Source: Pseudarthrobacter sulfonivorans (GTDB lineage: Bacteria > Actinomycetota > Actinomycetes > Actinomycetales > Micrococcaceae). Taken from it: a DNA stretch of 64,000 nt. The notes under the pieces were generated by a model. It had not been told where the DNA came from and searched no databases. It saw only the letters and a program-made list of their open reading frames with translations. A program made the position numbers and the translations under genes. Positions 25,466 to 33,058 of the stretch are shown piece by piece (the stretch's first letter is position 1; every line of letters starts with the position of its first letter). The stretch covers positions 216,359-280,358 of the forward strand of contig NZ_JACXBW010000006.1 in assembly GCF_014712225.1 (NCBI RefSeq), written 5' to 3'.

Positions 25466-26228
25466 GGAGGATCCTCCCCTCGGCTTCCTCCCCGGCCAGG
25501 CGAACGACGGCGTCGACTTCCTCTTCCTGGGCGAGCGGCGGCATGCAGTTCACACGCGCGAGGACGAGATTCCGGCCGGACGGGACGAAGTGGAAGGCTG
25601 CCAGCACCACCCCGAGCCTCTGGCCCAAATCCAGGCATTGCGGACCGAACATGGCTGCCAGCGGACCGAGGATTCGTCGTCCGGCCACCAGCACGTAACT
25701 TCCAGGGGACTGATCCTTCGAACCGATGGGCGGCTCAGGCACACTGGATGGAATCCCGTCGGGTGTTGCCATGCGACTAACCTGGACTTTGAGTCCCGCT
25801 GCCCGGGCCTGACCCATCCATGACAAGGGTGGCCCGTAAGCGCCGGCCAGCAGGGCAGGTCCCGCCGGATTGATGACCCGAGTGCCCAAGCTGGCCAACC
25901 AACTCGTCATTAGCGCCTGAAATTCGGCCGCTGCGTAGTCTTGATCTTTGGCCGAAGCCGTCCTGAAAGCTGGCACGACCGGCGGGGAGACCACCCGGTT
26001 CAACACCCAGCGGAGATTTCGGTCATCTGCTGTTCGTCCGTCCGGAACACCAATCCGGGTATTACACGTGCCAGCGGGAGATACAGTGTGCAACCAGCGG
26101 CTGCGGCTAAGGCTTGCCGGGCTGAGCTGGAGCACGGCGGACCCGCCGTGGAGGGCAGCAAGCCGGCGCGTCACACTTGCTGCCCCACGATCTTGCGGAC
26201 CGGCGATGACGAGAAATTCTATGGTCAT
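25437..26228 (-). CDS. Degenerate ATP-grasp-like protein (probable non-catalytic partner)
   Basis: This 263-residue protein resembles the next gene's ligase at both ends but not in the middle. Shared landmarks are LNRVVSPPVVPAF (compare ARLLNVV), WLASLGTRVINPAG (compare WLDLTPALVVNRP), QARAAGLKVQVSRM, and a C-terminal ARVNCMPPL in the position of FEANPMPAY. The central Lys-containing nucleotide-binding segment and the acidic metal ligands are missing. Its ATG overlaps the M6 stop (ATGA at 26228-26225). A structural or substrate-binding role beside the active ligase is inferred; pseudo-enzyme status should be tested by structure prediction. Confidence 0.72.
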   Translation of the reverse strand: MTIEFLVIAGPQDRGAASVTRRLAALHGGSAVLQLSPASLSRSRWLHTVSPAGTCNTRIGVPDGRTADDRNLRWVLNRVVSPPVVPAFRTASAKDQDYAAAEFQALMTSWLASLGTRVINPAGPALLAGAYGPPLSWMGQARAAGLKVQVSRMATPDGIPSSVPEPPIGSKDQSPGSYVLVAGRRILGPLAAMFGPQCLDLGQRLGVVLAAFHFVPSGRNLVLARVNCMPPLAQEEEVDAVVRLAGEEAEGRILHDSRLRAAR

Positions 26229-28063
26229 TGCAGCGGCGGTGAGTCAAAGGCAATTTTCGCGTCCCTGTCTCCCTGCGCCATCCGGGCGGTTAAGTCGGTC
26301 CCTGCGTCTGGGGAGCCCCCTCCGCCGATCAAATCGGGCCTTTGGTCCGCAGCGATGAACGGTTCGACGGTGGCTGTCGAGGAGGCAAGTACGCTTTCCA
26401 ATGCTGCGACTCGGTCTTCCAGTTCGACGATTGCTCCCAGCAGGGGATCGTTTTCGACAGCGTCTGTCCAGGCATCCGATACAGCGGAGACGGGCGGGGC
26501 CGGGCTGTCGTGCTGATCTTTGTAGTCCTTCACCCCGCTCTTAGTGTCACGGAGGTCTTTGACGACCGATTTGTCGTGCAACCGCGACTTGTCCTGACGG
26601 TCCTTGAGTTCTTTGAGCGACTCTTTGGAGGTCACAACATCCTTGGAGTCCTTCAGATCCTTGCGCGGAGCCTTCGTGCTCACGGAGACCTTTGCTGTCA
26701 TGGTGGCCGCGGAAGCGGAGATTGCTGTGACCGAAACTGAGGTCGTCTGGCCCCCGTAGGAGTTTGACGACGGAGTGCTGCTTCCGGTGAACACGGTGTT
26801 GTTGGCGGTCCCGGGATAGGGGTCTCCGCCGTCTCCCCGGTTCTGATTCAGTTCCAAGTTCCGCTGGCCGTCGGCCTGCGCGAGCCCAACCTTGTAGTGG
26901 TTTTCGTCGGTGTTGTCCGGCTGGTTGTCGTCGATGTGCCAGATCAGCAGCCCATCACCGGGAAGCTTGGCGTCGTAGCCTGTCCGTTGGCGGTTCTCCA
27001 ACAGGAAGTACTCCGGCCCGCTGCCCCCGTCCTTCCATACCCGGTGAACCTTTCGGCTGGTCTTCACATCAGGGAAGCTGACAGTGCCCGAGCTCGAGAC
27101 GTTGGTGGTGCCGGCCCACCCCTGCTGGACCTTGCACCAGGCCGAGGGGTGTGCAGGGATGTCTCCGCCGCCGTTCCAGGAGCCTGCGCCCATCAGGCAC
27201 CAGCTCCCGACACCTTCTGACGTGTCGTCAGTGTCATAAAGATCTGGAAAGCCGAAGAGCAGGTGCCCGAGTTCGTGGGCGCAAACACCAATTTTGCTGT
27301 CCTCAGGAATGGTTAGATAAGCGAAAATCTTCTTGGTATCGGCGGACCGCTCTGTGGGCAAGTTCCATTTGTGCGACCAGATGTCGCCGGAGTTCAGGGT
27401 TTCCTCCCCGCCCCGGCCAGCATGAACGACGATGAAGGCATCGACGTAGTTGTTGCCGTCGTTGTCGTACGGGCCGAAGTCGACATGGGGATCCGCGGCG
27501 GCCGCGGCGTCGTTGGCCATGATGTTCGCCCGCGCCGTGCCGCTGGGCCGGCCTATGCCAAAGTTGCCGTTGGCGTACCAGGCGAGCGTCTGCGGCAACG
27601 TATAAGGCCCCACAACCTCACCTGCCAGGTCCACGAGACCCCCGGTGACTTCGGAAAAGTACTCACGAACGCTGCCATGCGGCAGTACACCAGTGGAGAA
27701 GAACAACTCGGAGAAGTGCGCCGCAGTCTGGGTGAGATGCTTGTCGCTGAATTCGACGAGGACGACGATGACGCGGACAGTTCCGTGCAGGGGCGCCCTG
27801 GATGCTGCCGCCGCAGCCATCGAACGGGTGGAAGTACCAGGTGCGAAGTGCTCGGGCGGGAAGATCACGCCGTCGTCAAAGCCGAGCGGCCGGCTCTGCG
27901 TAGTGAACCCTAGGAGGGAGGCGACACCTTTGTCGTCAGCGGACCGGAGTCGGGAAACTTCGTCGTTTAGCCGTGCTTTGGCTTCGGGGCTCATGGAGAC
28001 GGGACAGGGGCCGCCTCGGAACTCGTCGACAGCGCCGTCGCTGCTTGAAACGTTGTGCTGCAT
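26225..28063 (-). CDS. M6-family metallopeptidase with Lys/Asp-rich graspetide-like array
   Basis: The 612-residue protein is an immune-inhibitor-A-like M6 peptidase: zinc motif in GVCAHELGHLLFGFPD, then SWCLMGAGSWNGGG and LLENRQRTGYD. Residues about 464-518 form an array of four K-[DE]-[LY]-[KR]-D units (RKDLKD, LKELKD, VKDLRD, VKDYKD) with further Lys, Asp and Ser between them, ideal for side-chain amide bonds. A helix (VELEDRVAALESVL) and a VEPFIAADQRPDL segment follow. M6 enzymes are normally secreted, but no signal peptide is visible. AAAGGATT precedes the ATG. It heads an operon with a pseudo-ATP-grasp, an ATP-grasp ligase and a small protein, and a GTRACG box lies 115 bp upstream. Confidence 0.88.
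   Translation of the reverse strand: MQHNVSSSDGAVDEFRGGPCPVSMSPEAKARLNDEVSRLRSADDKGVASLLGFTTQSRPLGFDDGVIFPPEHFAPGTSTRSMAAAAASRAPLHGTVRVIVVLVEFSDKHLTQTAAHFSELFFSTGVLPHGSVREYFSEVTGGLVDLAGEVVGPYTLPQTLAWYANGNFGIGRPSGTARANIMANDAAAAADPHVDFGPYDNDGNNYVDAFIVVHAGRGGEETLNSGDIWSHKWNLPTERSADTKKIFAYLTIPEDSKIGVCAHELGHLLFGFPDLYDTDDTSEGVGSWCLMGAGSWNGGGDIPAHPSAWCKVQQGWAGTTNVSSSGTVSFPDVKTSRKVHRVWKDGGSGPEYFLLENRQRTGYDAKLPGDGLLIWHIDDNQPDNTDENHYKVGLAQADGQRNLELNQNRGDGGDPYPGTANNTVFTGSSTPSSNSYGGQTTSVSVTAISASAATMTAKVSVSTKAPRKDLKDSKDVVTSKESLKELKDRQDKSRLHDKSVVKDLRDTKSGVKDYKDQHDSPAPPVSAVSDAWTDAVENDPLLGAIVELEDRVAALESVLASSTATVEPFIAADQRPDLIGGGGSPDAGTDLTARMAQGDRDAKIAFDSPPLQ
26509..26672 (-). repeat. Coding Lys/Asp-rich repeat array in M6 peptidase
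   Basis: About 55 residues rich in Lys and Asp with four degenerate K-[DE]-[LY]-[KR]-D units at irregular 10-19-residue spacing. DNA repeats are weaker than in the trypsin-like gene, so the conservation is at protein level. Confidence 0.7.
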
Positions 28064-28177
28064 CGCAATCCTTTCTTCGAACTGGTCGGCGCGGGCGCCG
28101 GACCTGTGCGGCAGGACAGCGGAAGCTGGCGCAGCCGGCGGGACGGGGGCCCTTGGACAGTGAGATTATCGAGGCGG

Positions 28178-28194
28178 CGTTACGGGAGCGTTAC
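28178..28194 (-). promoter_or_regulatory. Putative SARP box upstream of M6/ATP-grasp operon
   Basis: The coding strand reads GTAACG, five bases, GTAACG, 115 bp before the M6 start. TAATCT, a good -10 hexamer, begins exactly 9 bp after the second unit. This is one of the clearest boxes. Confidence 0.7.
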
Positions 28195-28233
28195 CGCGGG
28201 CGCTTGACAGGAGTGCAACCGCCGCAGACGGAA

Positions 28234-28269
28234 AGTAGGGCAGAGTGAACGAATTCCCTCCGCCCTACT
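28234..28269 (-). terminator. Hairpin downstream of caspase/lectin gene
   Basis: AGTAGGGC (28234-28241) pairs with GCCCTACT (28262-28269), and on the minus strand the hairpin is followed by a short T-run. It lies 14 bp after the stop of the caspase/lectin gene. Confidence 0.45.
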
Positions 28270-28282
28270 CATGGAGCCGAAC

Positions 28283-30124
28283 CTAAGACGCGTACACCTC
28301 TACCCGTACCTGGAACGAGCCCCAACCATTGCCGGGCCTGTCGTCGTTGATCCGCAGGTACAGCTTGCTCGGACCGCCCCGATGGATGAACGACGCGCCC
28401 CTGCCCACCAGGAAATACCGCCCGTCCAGGCGGGCGAGCAGGGCGAACGGAGCCTGGTACGGCAACGGCGAGTTGGCGCTGGCGCTCCAGCCCGTCCAGC
28501 CCTCGGGGCCGTTTGTGCCGGTGGCCCAAACGCCTGCCCAGATTTGCCCGTCGGCGCTGATGACCACGCGCTGACCCGGCTGGATGTAGAGGCCGGTATC
28601 CACGGCGGGGTCGGACTCGTTCACGGTCAGCCCAAGGGGCTCATACAGGGGCTGGACTTCGCGGGCCGCACCGGCAGCTTCCCGGCCGTTGCTGCTGGTG
28701 GCAGCCACCCGCCCGTCCGGCACTGTGGTGGGGACGAAGGCACCCGGAGCGAACCAACTCATGCTGATATACACGCCGTTGCCATGATCGAGCTGCCTGA
28801 GCAGGGCATGGACTCCGACCACGAACTTGGCAATCAGCACGATCCAAGGCTGGGCGGGGCTCGGGATCGCACCTCCGATGCTGCCGACCAGGGCATTCAC
28901 CCCGTCCGCTGCAGTCAGGATGCGCTCCAGGGCCTGGTGGCCGATCTGGATGTGGAAACCCCACCAAAACGCACGGACTGTTATGTCGTCCGCCGGCCCC
29001 CGCGTGTCAAGTGCCGCCGGTACGAACCCGTGCGCCATCGCGCCCCCGTTTCCGTCGTCGTCGGTGACCGGTGTGGGATTCGTCGTCCGGGAGGGCCGGA
29101 AATCAGCCTGAGGTAGGTCGACTCCCAGCCGGAGCCGGAGTTCCTCAGCAACCTCGCTCCAGTTGTCGCTCGGATCGAACCCGGCGGTAGGGCCCTGCAT
29201 GGTGTTGATGGACATGAATTTCTCCTTCGTGATGGTTGTTGTGGTGGTGCTTTGTGTTCCCCCGCCGGCGGTGGCGGTACTGGGACCGCCATTCCCTGCG
29301 GAAGCTGGAGGCCCGTGGACACCGGCCGGCACTGGGGCAATGCCAAACGGGCGTTGTAACCGGGTCGCCTCGCCCGTCGGTCCCAACGCGAGCAGGTTGG
29401 GTCGCTGGCTCGCGGGCATTTTCCGCTCGATTTCGTCCCGGAACTGCACATGGTCCCCAACAAATGCACCCCGGTTCCAGACCGACTTCAGCACGCCGGT
29501 GAAAAGCCCGTTCAGGCGCCCGTCCGCCGCAGTTTCATCGTCCTGGGCGGCAGAGAGCAGCAGAACGTCGGGACTAAGGTCCCGTGCCGGGAGTCGATGT
29601 GAGTACAGCTCCGGATGGCGGGCGAGCGTTTCCTCGAGCACGTCCTGGGGCATGAAGCGCGGCACATCAAGAGGCCCGGTGGCGTCGAGCCGGTCCCGCA
29701 CTACTGTGCCGCTGTGGCAGCTGTCCGAAACAACGACGAGGCGTACCCCCGGACGGAAGGTCCGCAGTGCAGTCCCGAGCTCGTCATCCCTCAGCATGCG
29801 GTCGAACAGGACCACCGTTTCGTCGAGCCCGTCATCCTCCGAAGGGTCGCCGCCCGGCAGTTGCGCTCCGTGGCCAGCAAACGTCAGCAGGAAGGAGTCC
29901 CCCCGCTGCAACAGCCCGGCTGCACGCCGAATCGCTCCAAGCACTGCCTCGTATGTCGCTGCCCGGGTGAGCAGAACGGCCGGCTCAAATCCCTGGTGTT
30001 CAGCAATGGCTGCCATATCGCGGGCATCGTTCTCGCACGCTTGCAGCTCGCCCTTCCATCCTGCGTAATGCACCGGATCAACACGGTTCAAACCGACGTG
30101 GAGCGACATTGCCCGCTCAGTCAT
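28283..30124 (-). CDS. Caspase-like protease fused to LecA-like lectin domain
   Basis: The 613-residue protein begins with a C14 caspase-like domain: HVGLNRVDP, CENDARDMAAIAEHQGF, LLTFAGHGAQ (His about 83) and VSDSCHSG (Cys about 135). A Gly/Thr-rich linker near residues 280-300 leads to a second half whose last 120 residues resemble galactose-binding LecA/PA-IL lectins: GLYIQPGQRVVISADGQIW, FLVGRGASF, LYLRINDDRPGNGW and FQVRVEV. No signal peptide. The ATG at 30124 follows GGAGGT; neighbouring ATG and TTG codons are possible starts. A strong internal AAGGAG and in-frame ATG at 29215 lie at the domain junction. Recognition of a glycan followed by proteolysis is one reading. Confidence 0.84.
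   Translation of the reverse strand: MTERAMSLHVGLNRVDPVHYAGWKGELQACENDARDMAAIAEHQGFEPAVLLTRAATYEAVLGAIRRAAGLLQRGDSFLLTFAGHGAQLPGGDPSEDDGLDETVVLFDRMLRDDELGTALRTFRPGVRLVVVSDSCHSGTVVRDRLDATGPLDVPRFMPQDVLEETLARHPELYSHRLPARDLSPDVLLLSAAQDDETAADGRLNGLFTGVLKSVWNRGAFVGDHVQFRDEIERKMPASQRPNLLALGPTGEATRLQRPFGIAPVPAGVHGPPASAGNGGPSTATAGGGTQSTTTTTITKEKFMSINTMQGPTAGFDPSDNWSEVAEELRLRLGVDLPQADFRPSRTTNPTPVTDDDGNGGAMAHGFVPAALDTRGPADDITVRAFWWGFHIQIGHQALERILTAADGVNALVGSIGGAIPSPAQPWIVLIAKFVVGVHALLRQLDHGNGVYISMSWFAPGAFVPTTVPDGRVAATSSNGREAAGAAREVQPLYEPLGLTVNESDPAVDTGLYIQPGQRVVISADGQIWAGVWATGTNGPEGWTGWSASANSPLPYQAPFALLARLDGRYFLVGRGASFIHRGGPSKLYLRINDDRPGNGWGSFQVRVEVYAS
29213..29227 (-). promoter_or_regulatory. Internal ribosome binding site and in-frame ATG within caspase/lectin gene
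   Basis: On the minus strand AAGGAG (29227-29222) is followed six bases later by ATG (29215-29213), in frame and just after the low-complexity Gly/Thr linker. It could give a separate lectin-half product of about 310 residues (beginning MSINTMQGP). Confidence 0.55.
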
Positions 30125-30308
30125 CATTACCTCCAATGTTCATTCCTCTTGGCGCCGGATGACGCAATATCAAGAGTGCGGCGGCCCGGAAGAAAGGGCA
30201 CCAACCCTGGGGATGGTGTTTCCGGTACCGCGGCTGACGTACATCCGGGCATTCAAATTGCGCAGGGCCACTGGGCATTGCCTCCGGATGCCGGGGTTCT
30301 TTGCTGAC

Positions 30309-30350
30309 AAAAAAGCTGTAGCCCCCGATGTGAACAACCGGGGGCTACAG
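30309..30350 (-). terminator. Rho-independent terminator
   Basis: A perfect 12-bp stem (30316-30327 with 30339-30350, CTGTAGCCCCCG and its complement) with an 11-base loop is followed on the minus strand by TTTTTT. It lies 16 bp after the stop of the small gene at 30366-30593, supporting that gene as a real transcript. Confidence 0.88.
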
Positions 30351-30365
30351 ACAGGCCGAGTGGGT

Positions 30366-30593
30366 TTACCCGGTTTCACCGTCATCGGCGACTAGCGAGC
30401 CGTCGGCACCGCCGTTCGGGTTCGCCGACTCCGTCATCTGGGCACGGAGCCGGTCCAATTGCTCCACCCCGCTCCAGACACCGAGAATCTTCCGGGCCCC
30501 CCGCAGGCCGTCGAGAATCGTTTGATCGACTCCCACGGCTTGCGCGGCTTTTTCAGCGGCAATGAGCCCGTAATGGATTACGCGGACCAGCAT
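30366..30593 (-). CDS. Small hypothetical protein
   Basis: This 75-residue protein is unrecognised. It is largely helical (LIAAEKAAQAVGVDQTILDGL, given only as far as needed) with a Gly/Asp-rich C-terminal tail ending ADDGETG. The ATG at 30593 follows GAGGTG; a TTG four codons upstream is less likely. A canonical terminator lies just downstream, which supports expression. It sits between the caspase/lectin gene and the short member of the CRxLLR-tail protein pair. Confidence 0.6.
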   Translation of the reverse strand: MLVRVIHYGLIAAEKAAQAVGVDQTILDGLRGARKILGVWSGVEQLDRLRAQMTESANPNGGADGSLVADDGETG

Positions 30594-30932
30594 GTTGCAC
30601 CTCAACTTTCTTCAACTCAAATGGGATGGTGAAAAGCCTCCAGCCCTGGCCATGTCTATGCACCACGGCTGAATCACGTAGAGGAAAGAGATCCTGGATT
30701 TTCTCCGCCCTTCGTACGTAGAAAGAGTGCGCCCCCCGGGGCAGTGAGTCGTCCATCCGAGGCGCTCTTTTGGGCATACGCCAGCTGCATGACCGTGCCG
30801 AAGGCGTACTGCGGGCGGCACAGCAAAGACTTCGGGGGATGACTTACTCCGGGTGGCGGCGCACACTGGAAACCACACCACATCTTCGAGACGACACAAC
30901 AAGGCGCCAGTTAGTTGCGAGGAGGCGGCATC
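30594..30932. other. Divergent intergenic region
   Basis: This 339-bp gap separates the small minus-strand gene from the plus-strand CRxLLRD-tail gene. I see no GTRACG repeat pair, RNA gene or convincing ORF in it. Confidence 0.5.
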
Positions 30933-31157
30933 ATGACAGCGGCCCCAACCATCTCAGTCTTCCGCACCTCCCGCGGCTCGCCCGTGGCACGGGGTGTCCT
31001 GGTCACAGGCACAAGGGTGCGCCCGGAGGACGCGGGGGAATTGAGCGCGGACCCGTTCAAGGCGGGCCTGCTCAGCCCGTGGCCGGAGACACGACTAGTT
31101 GCCGTAGCGGCCGACAGGTATTTCTCCCTCTTATGCAGATTCCTTCTACGAGATTGA
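30933..31157 (+). CDS. Short CR[IF]LLR-tail protein (paralogue of 38866-39411)
   Basis: The 74-residue protein starts MTAAPTISVFRTSRGSPVA and ends SLLCRFLLRD. Both ends, and the internal GLLSPWP, match the 181-residue protein at 38866-39411 (MTLAPIISIFPATGGGPVA, GLFSPWP, FFCRILLRRD), but the middle region is missing here. GAGGAGG stands seven bases before the ATG, as in the paralogue, and the upstream DNA is also similar. I do not recognise the family. It lies eight bases upstream of a histidine kinase gene, so it may be co-expressed with that two-component system. Confidence 0.72.
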   Translation: MTAAPTISVFRTSRGSPVARGVLVTGTRVRPEDAGELSADPFKAGLLSPWPETRLVAVAADRYFSLLCRFLLRD

Positions 31158-31164
31158 TCCTCAA

Positions 31165-32337
31165 GTGCTGCTGTCCACTGTTTCCCGCCGCGATGTAGCG
31201 TCTGCTGCCGCTGCCGTGGGACTTGACACGCTCTTGTTCACCTCGATCATGGAAAATGCAGAGAACCGAGGGTGGTCCGCGTTCGATCCGTCAGCAGCGG
31301 TAGTCGCCCTTCTAGGCCTTGCCGCATTCCCGGCGTTGGCGCTTCGGAAACGTGCGCCCGTTGCAGTCAGCCTGGGCTTAAGCGCATATGCTGCCGCTCT
31401 CACGCTCACGGTCGGCTCACGGCCGCTGGCCAGCCTGCTCGTCGCGCTCTACACCGCGGCTGCGTTGCGCCCTGTTCGCCGTAGCGGTTGGTGCCTGGTT
31501 GCTACCTTCGGTGCACACTCCATTACGGTGGCTTACGAGACCTCAGCGCCTACGAGCAACTGGTTGACCATCGCCGGGGTGGCCATTGTATTCACGCTCT
31601 TTGACCTCGCGGCGTGGTTCCTCGGGCGTTGGGCGGCCGCGACCAGCCGCCACGCACGCCAGCTGATCGAGACCAGGGAGGCCATGGCCGAGGAGGCTGT
31701 CTCTGCTGAGCGGCTGAGGATTGCGCGTGAGCTGCATGATATTGTCGCTCACGCGGTGACGGTTATGGTGCTGCAAGTTGCAGGTGCAAGACGGCAACTC
31801 CGCCGAGATCCGGCCCTCGCCGAGGCGGCACTCCAGTCGGTGGAGGCCGTCGGCAAGCAGGCGATGGCCGAGCTTCGCCGGCTGCTCGAGGTCCTGCGGA
31901 CAGTTGCCGCCACCGGCGACGACCTGGACGCTGAGGCGACAGCAAGCCTTGCGAACCTGGAAGTTCTGGTGAAGCAGGCCGAGACAGCCGGCGTCACTGT
32001 CAAACTCTCCACGCGCGGCATGGCAGGCCAGCTCGATCCGAGTGTCGAGCTGACCGCCTACCGGATCGTGCAGGAAGCCTTGACAAACGTGACACGGCAT
32101 GCCGGTCCCGGCGCTCACGCCGATGTAATTCTGTCCCGTCGCGACGACTCCATTGCAATCGATGTCGAAAACGATCAGGCCGGAACAGTCCCGGCGGTGA
32201 CGTCACAGCTCACTAGCGGGTACGGCCTTGTCGGCCTGAGGGAACGGGTCAAGTTAATGGGCGGCGAGATTTCGACCGGAGCACGGGACGAAGGCGGCTA
32301 TCGCGTGCACGCTACGCTGCCGGCGGTCCCGTCATGA
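31165..32337 (+). CDS. Sensor histidine kinase, NarL/DesK type
   Basis: The 390-residue protein has four or five hydrophobic segments in residues 1-150, then a coiled region and a HisKA_3 dimerisation domain with the phosphoacceptor in RELHDIVAHAVTVMV (His about 190). The ATPase domain shows YRIVQEALTNVTRHAG (N box) and GYGLVGLRERV (G box). It would phosphorylate the response regulator whose ATG overlaps its stop (ATGA, 32334-32337). The GTG start at 31165 lacks a strong ribosome site and may depend on coupling to the gene before it, eight bases away. The signal is unknown. Confidence 0.9.
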   Translation: MLLSTVSRRDVASAAAAVGLDTLLFTSIMENAENRGWSAFDPSAAVVALLGLAAFPALALRKRAPVAVSLGLSAYAAALTLTVGSRPLASLLVALYTAAALRPVRRSGWCLVATFGAHSITVAYETSAPTSNWLTIAGVAIVFTLFDLAAWFLGRWAAATSRHARQLIETREAMAEEAVSAERLRIARELHDIVAHAVTVMVLQVAGARRQLRRDPALAEAALQSVEAVGKQAMAELRRLLEVLRTVAATGDDLDAEATASLANLEVLVKQAETAGVTVKLSTRGMAGQLDPSVELTAYRIVQEALTNVTRHAGPGAHADVILSRRDDSIAIDVENDQAGTVPAVTSQLTSGYGLVGLRERVKLMGGEISTGARDEGGYRVHATLPAVPS

Positions 32338-33020
32338 TCCGCGTGTTGCTCGCGGATGACGAGCCGCTGGTCCGGACAGGGATAGCGATGATCCTTGGCG
32401 CCGAGCCGGACATCGACGTGATCGCCGTCGTCAGTGATGGCGCCGCTGCTGTCGAACGCGTACACGAGCTGAATCCGGACGTTGTGGTGATGGACGTCCG
32501 GATGCCTGTGATGGACGGCGTCGAGGCCACTCGACGCATCATAGATTCCGGACCGGTCGACGGGTCGACTCCGGCGGTCCTCGTGCTCACGACATATCAT
32601 GCCGACGACGCCGTCCGTGGCTCCTTGCGCGCGGGCGCGTCCGGGTTTGTACTCAAGGATGCGGCGCCCGATGAACTTGTCTCCGCAATTCACGCGGTTG
32701 CCGGCGGGGAAGCCTGGCTGGATCCGGCCGTGGCCAAACGACTGCTTGCCGAGTTCAAGGGCAGGCCGGAGTCCCCTCTCCCCACTTCAGAACAGATCAC
32801 TCGGCTCACCCACCGTGAACGTGAAGTGCTGGTGCTGATCGCCCATGGTCTGACGAATAAGAACATCGCTGATTACCTGTTCATCTCGGAAGCGACGGTC
32901 AAAACGCACGTCAACCGGCTCCTGATGAAGATGGGGCTGCACGATCGGGCCGGAGCGGTGGCCGTGGCGTACCGCTCGGGCCTGGTGGCGCCGGACGAAC
33001 CGATGCCCCCGCGCCAGTGA
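32334..33020 (+). CDS. Response regulator, NarL/FixJ family
   Basis: This 228-residue protein has a receiver domain with acidic pocket ADDEP, phosphoacceptor Asp54 in VVVMDVRMP, conserved Thr in VLTTYHADD and Lys in VLKDAAP. A LuxR-type helix-turn-helix occupies residues about 160-220 (LTHREREVLVLIAHGLTNKNIA, ATVKTHVNRLLMKMG). It overlaps the kinase gene by four bases, so the two form a pair. It may regulate part of the surrounding island, but no operator can be assigned. Confidence 0.93.
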   Translation: MIRVLLADDEPLVRTGIAMILGAEPDIDVIAVVSDGAAAVERVHELNPDVVVMDVRMPVMDGVEATRRIIDSGPVDGSTPAVLVLTTYHADDAVRGSLRAGASGFVLKDAAPDELVSAIHAVAGGEAWLDPAVAKRLLAEFKGRPESPLPTSEQITRLTHREREVLVLIAHGLTNKNIADYLFISEATVKTHVNRLLMKMGLHDRAGAVAVAYRSGLVAPDEPMPPRQ

Positions 33021-33058
33021 TGAGTCCGGGCGGGTCAGGACACTGGGCCGCCCTCGTG

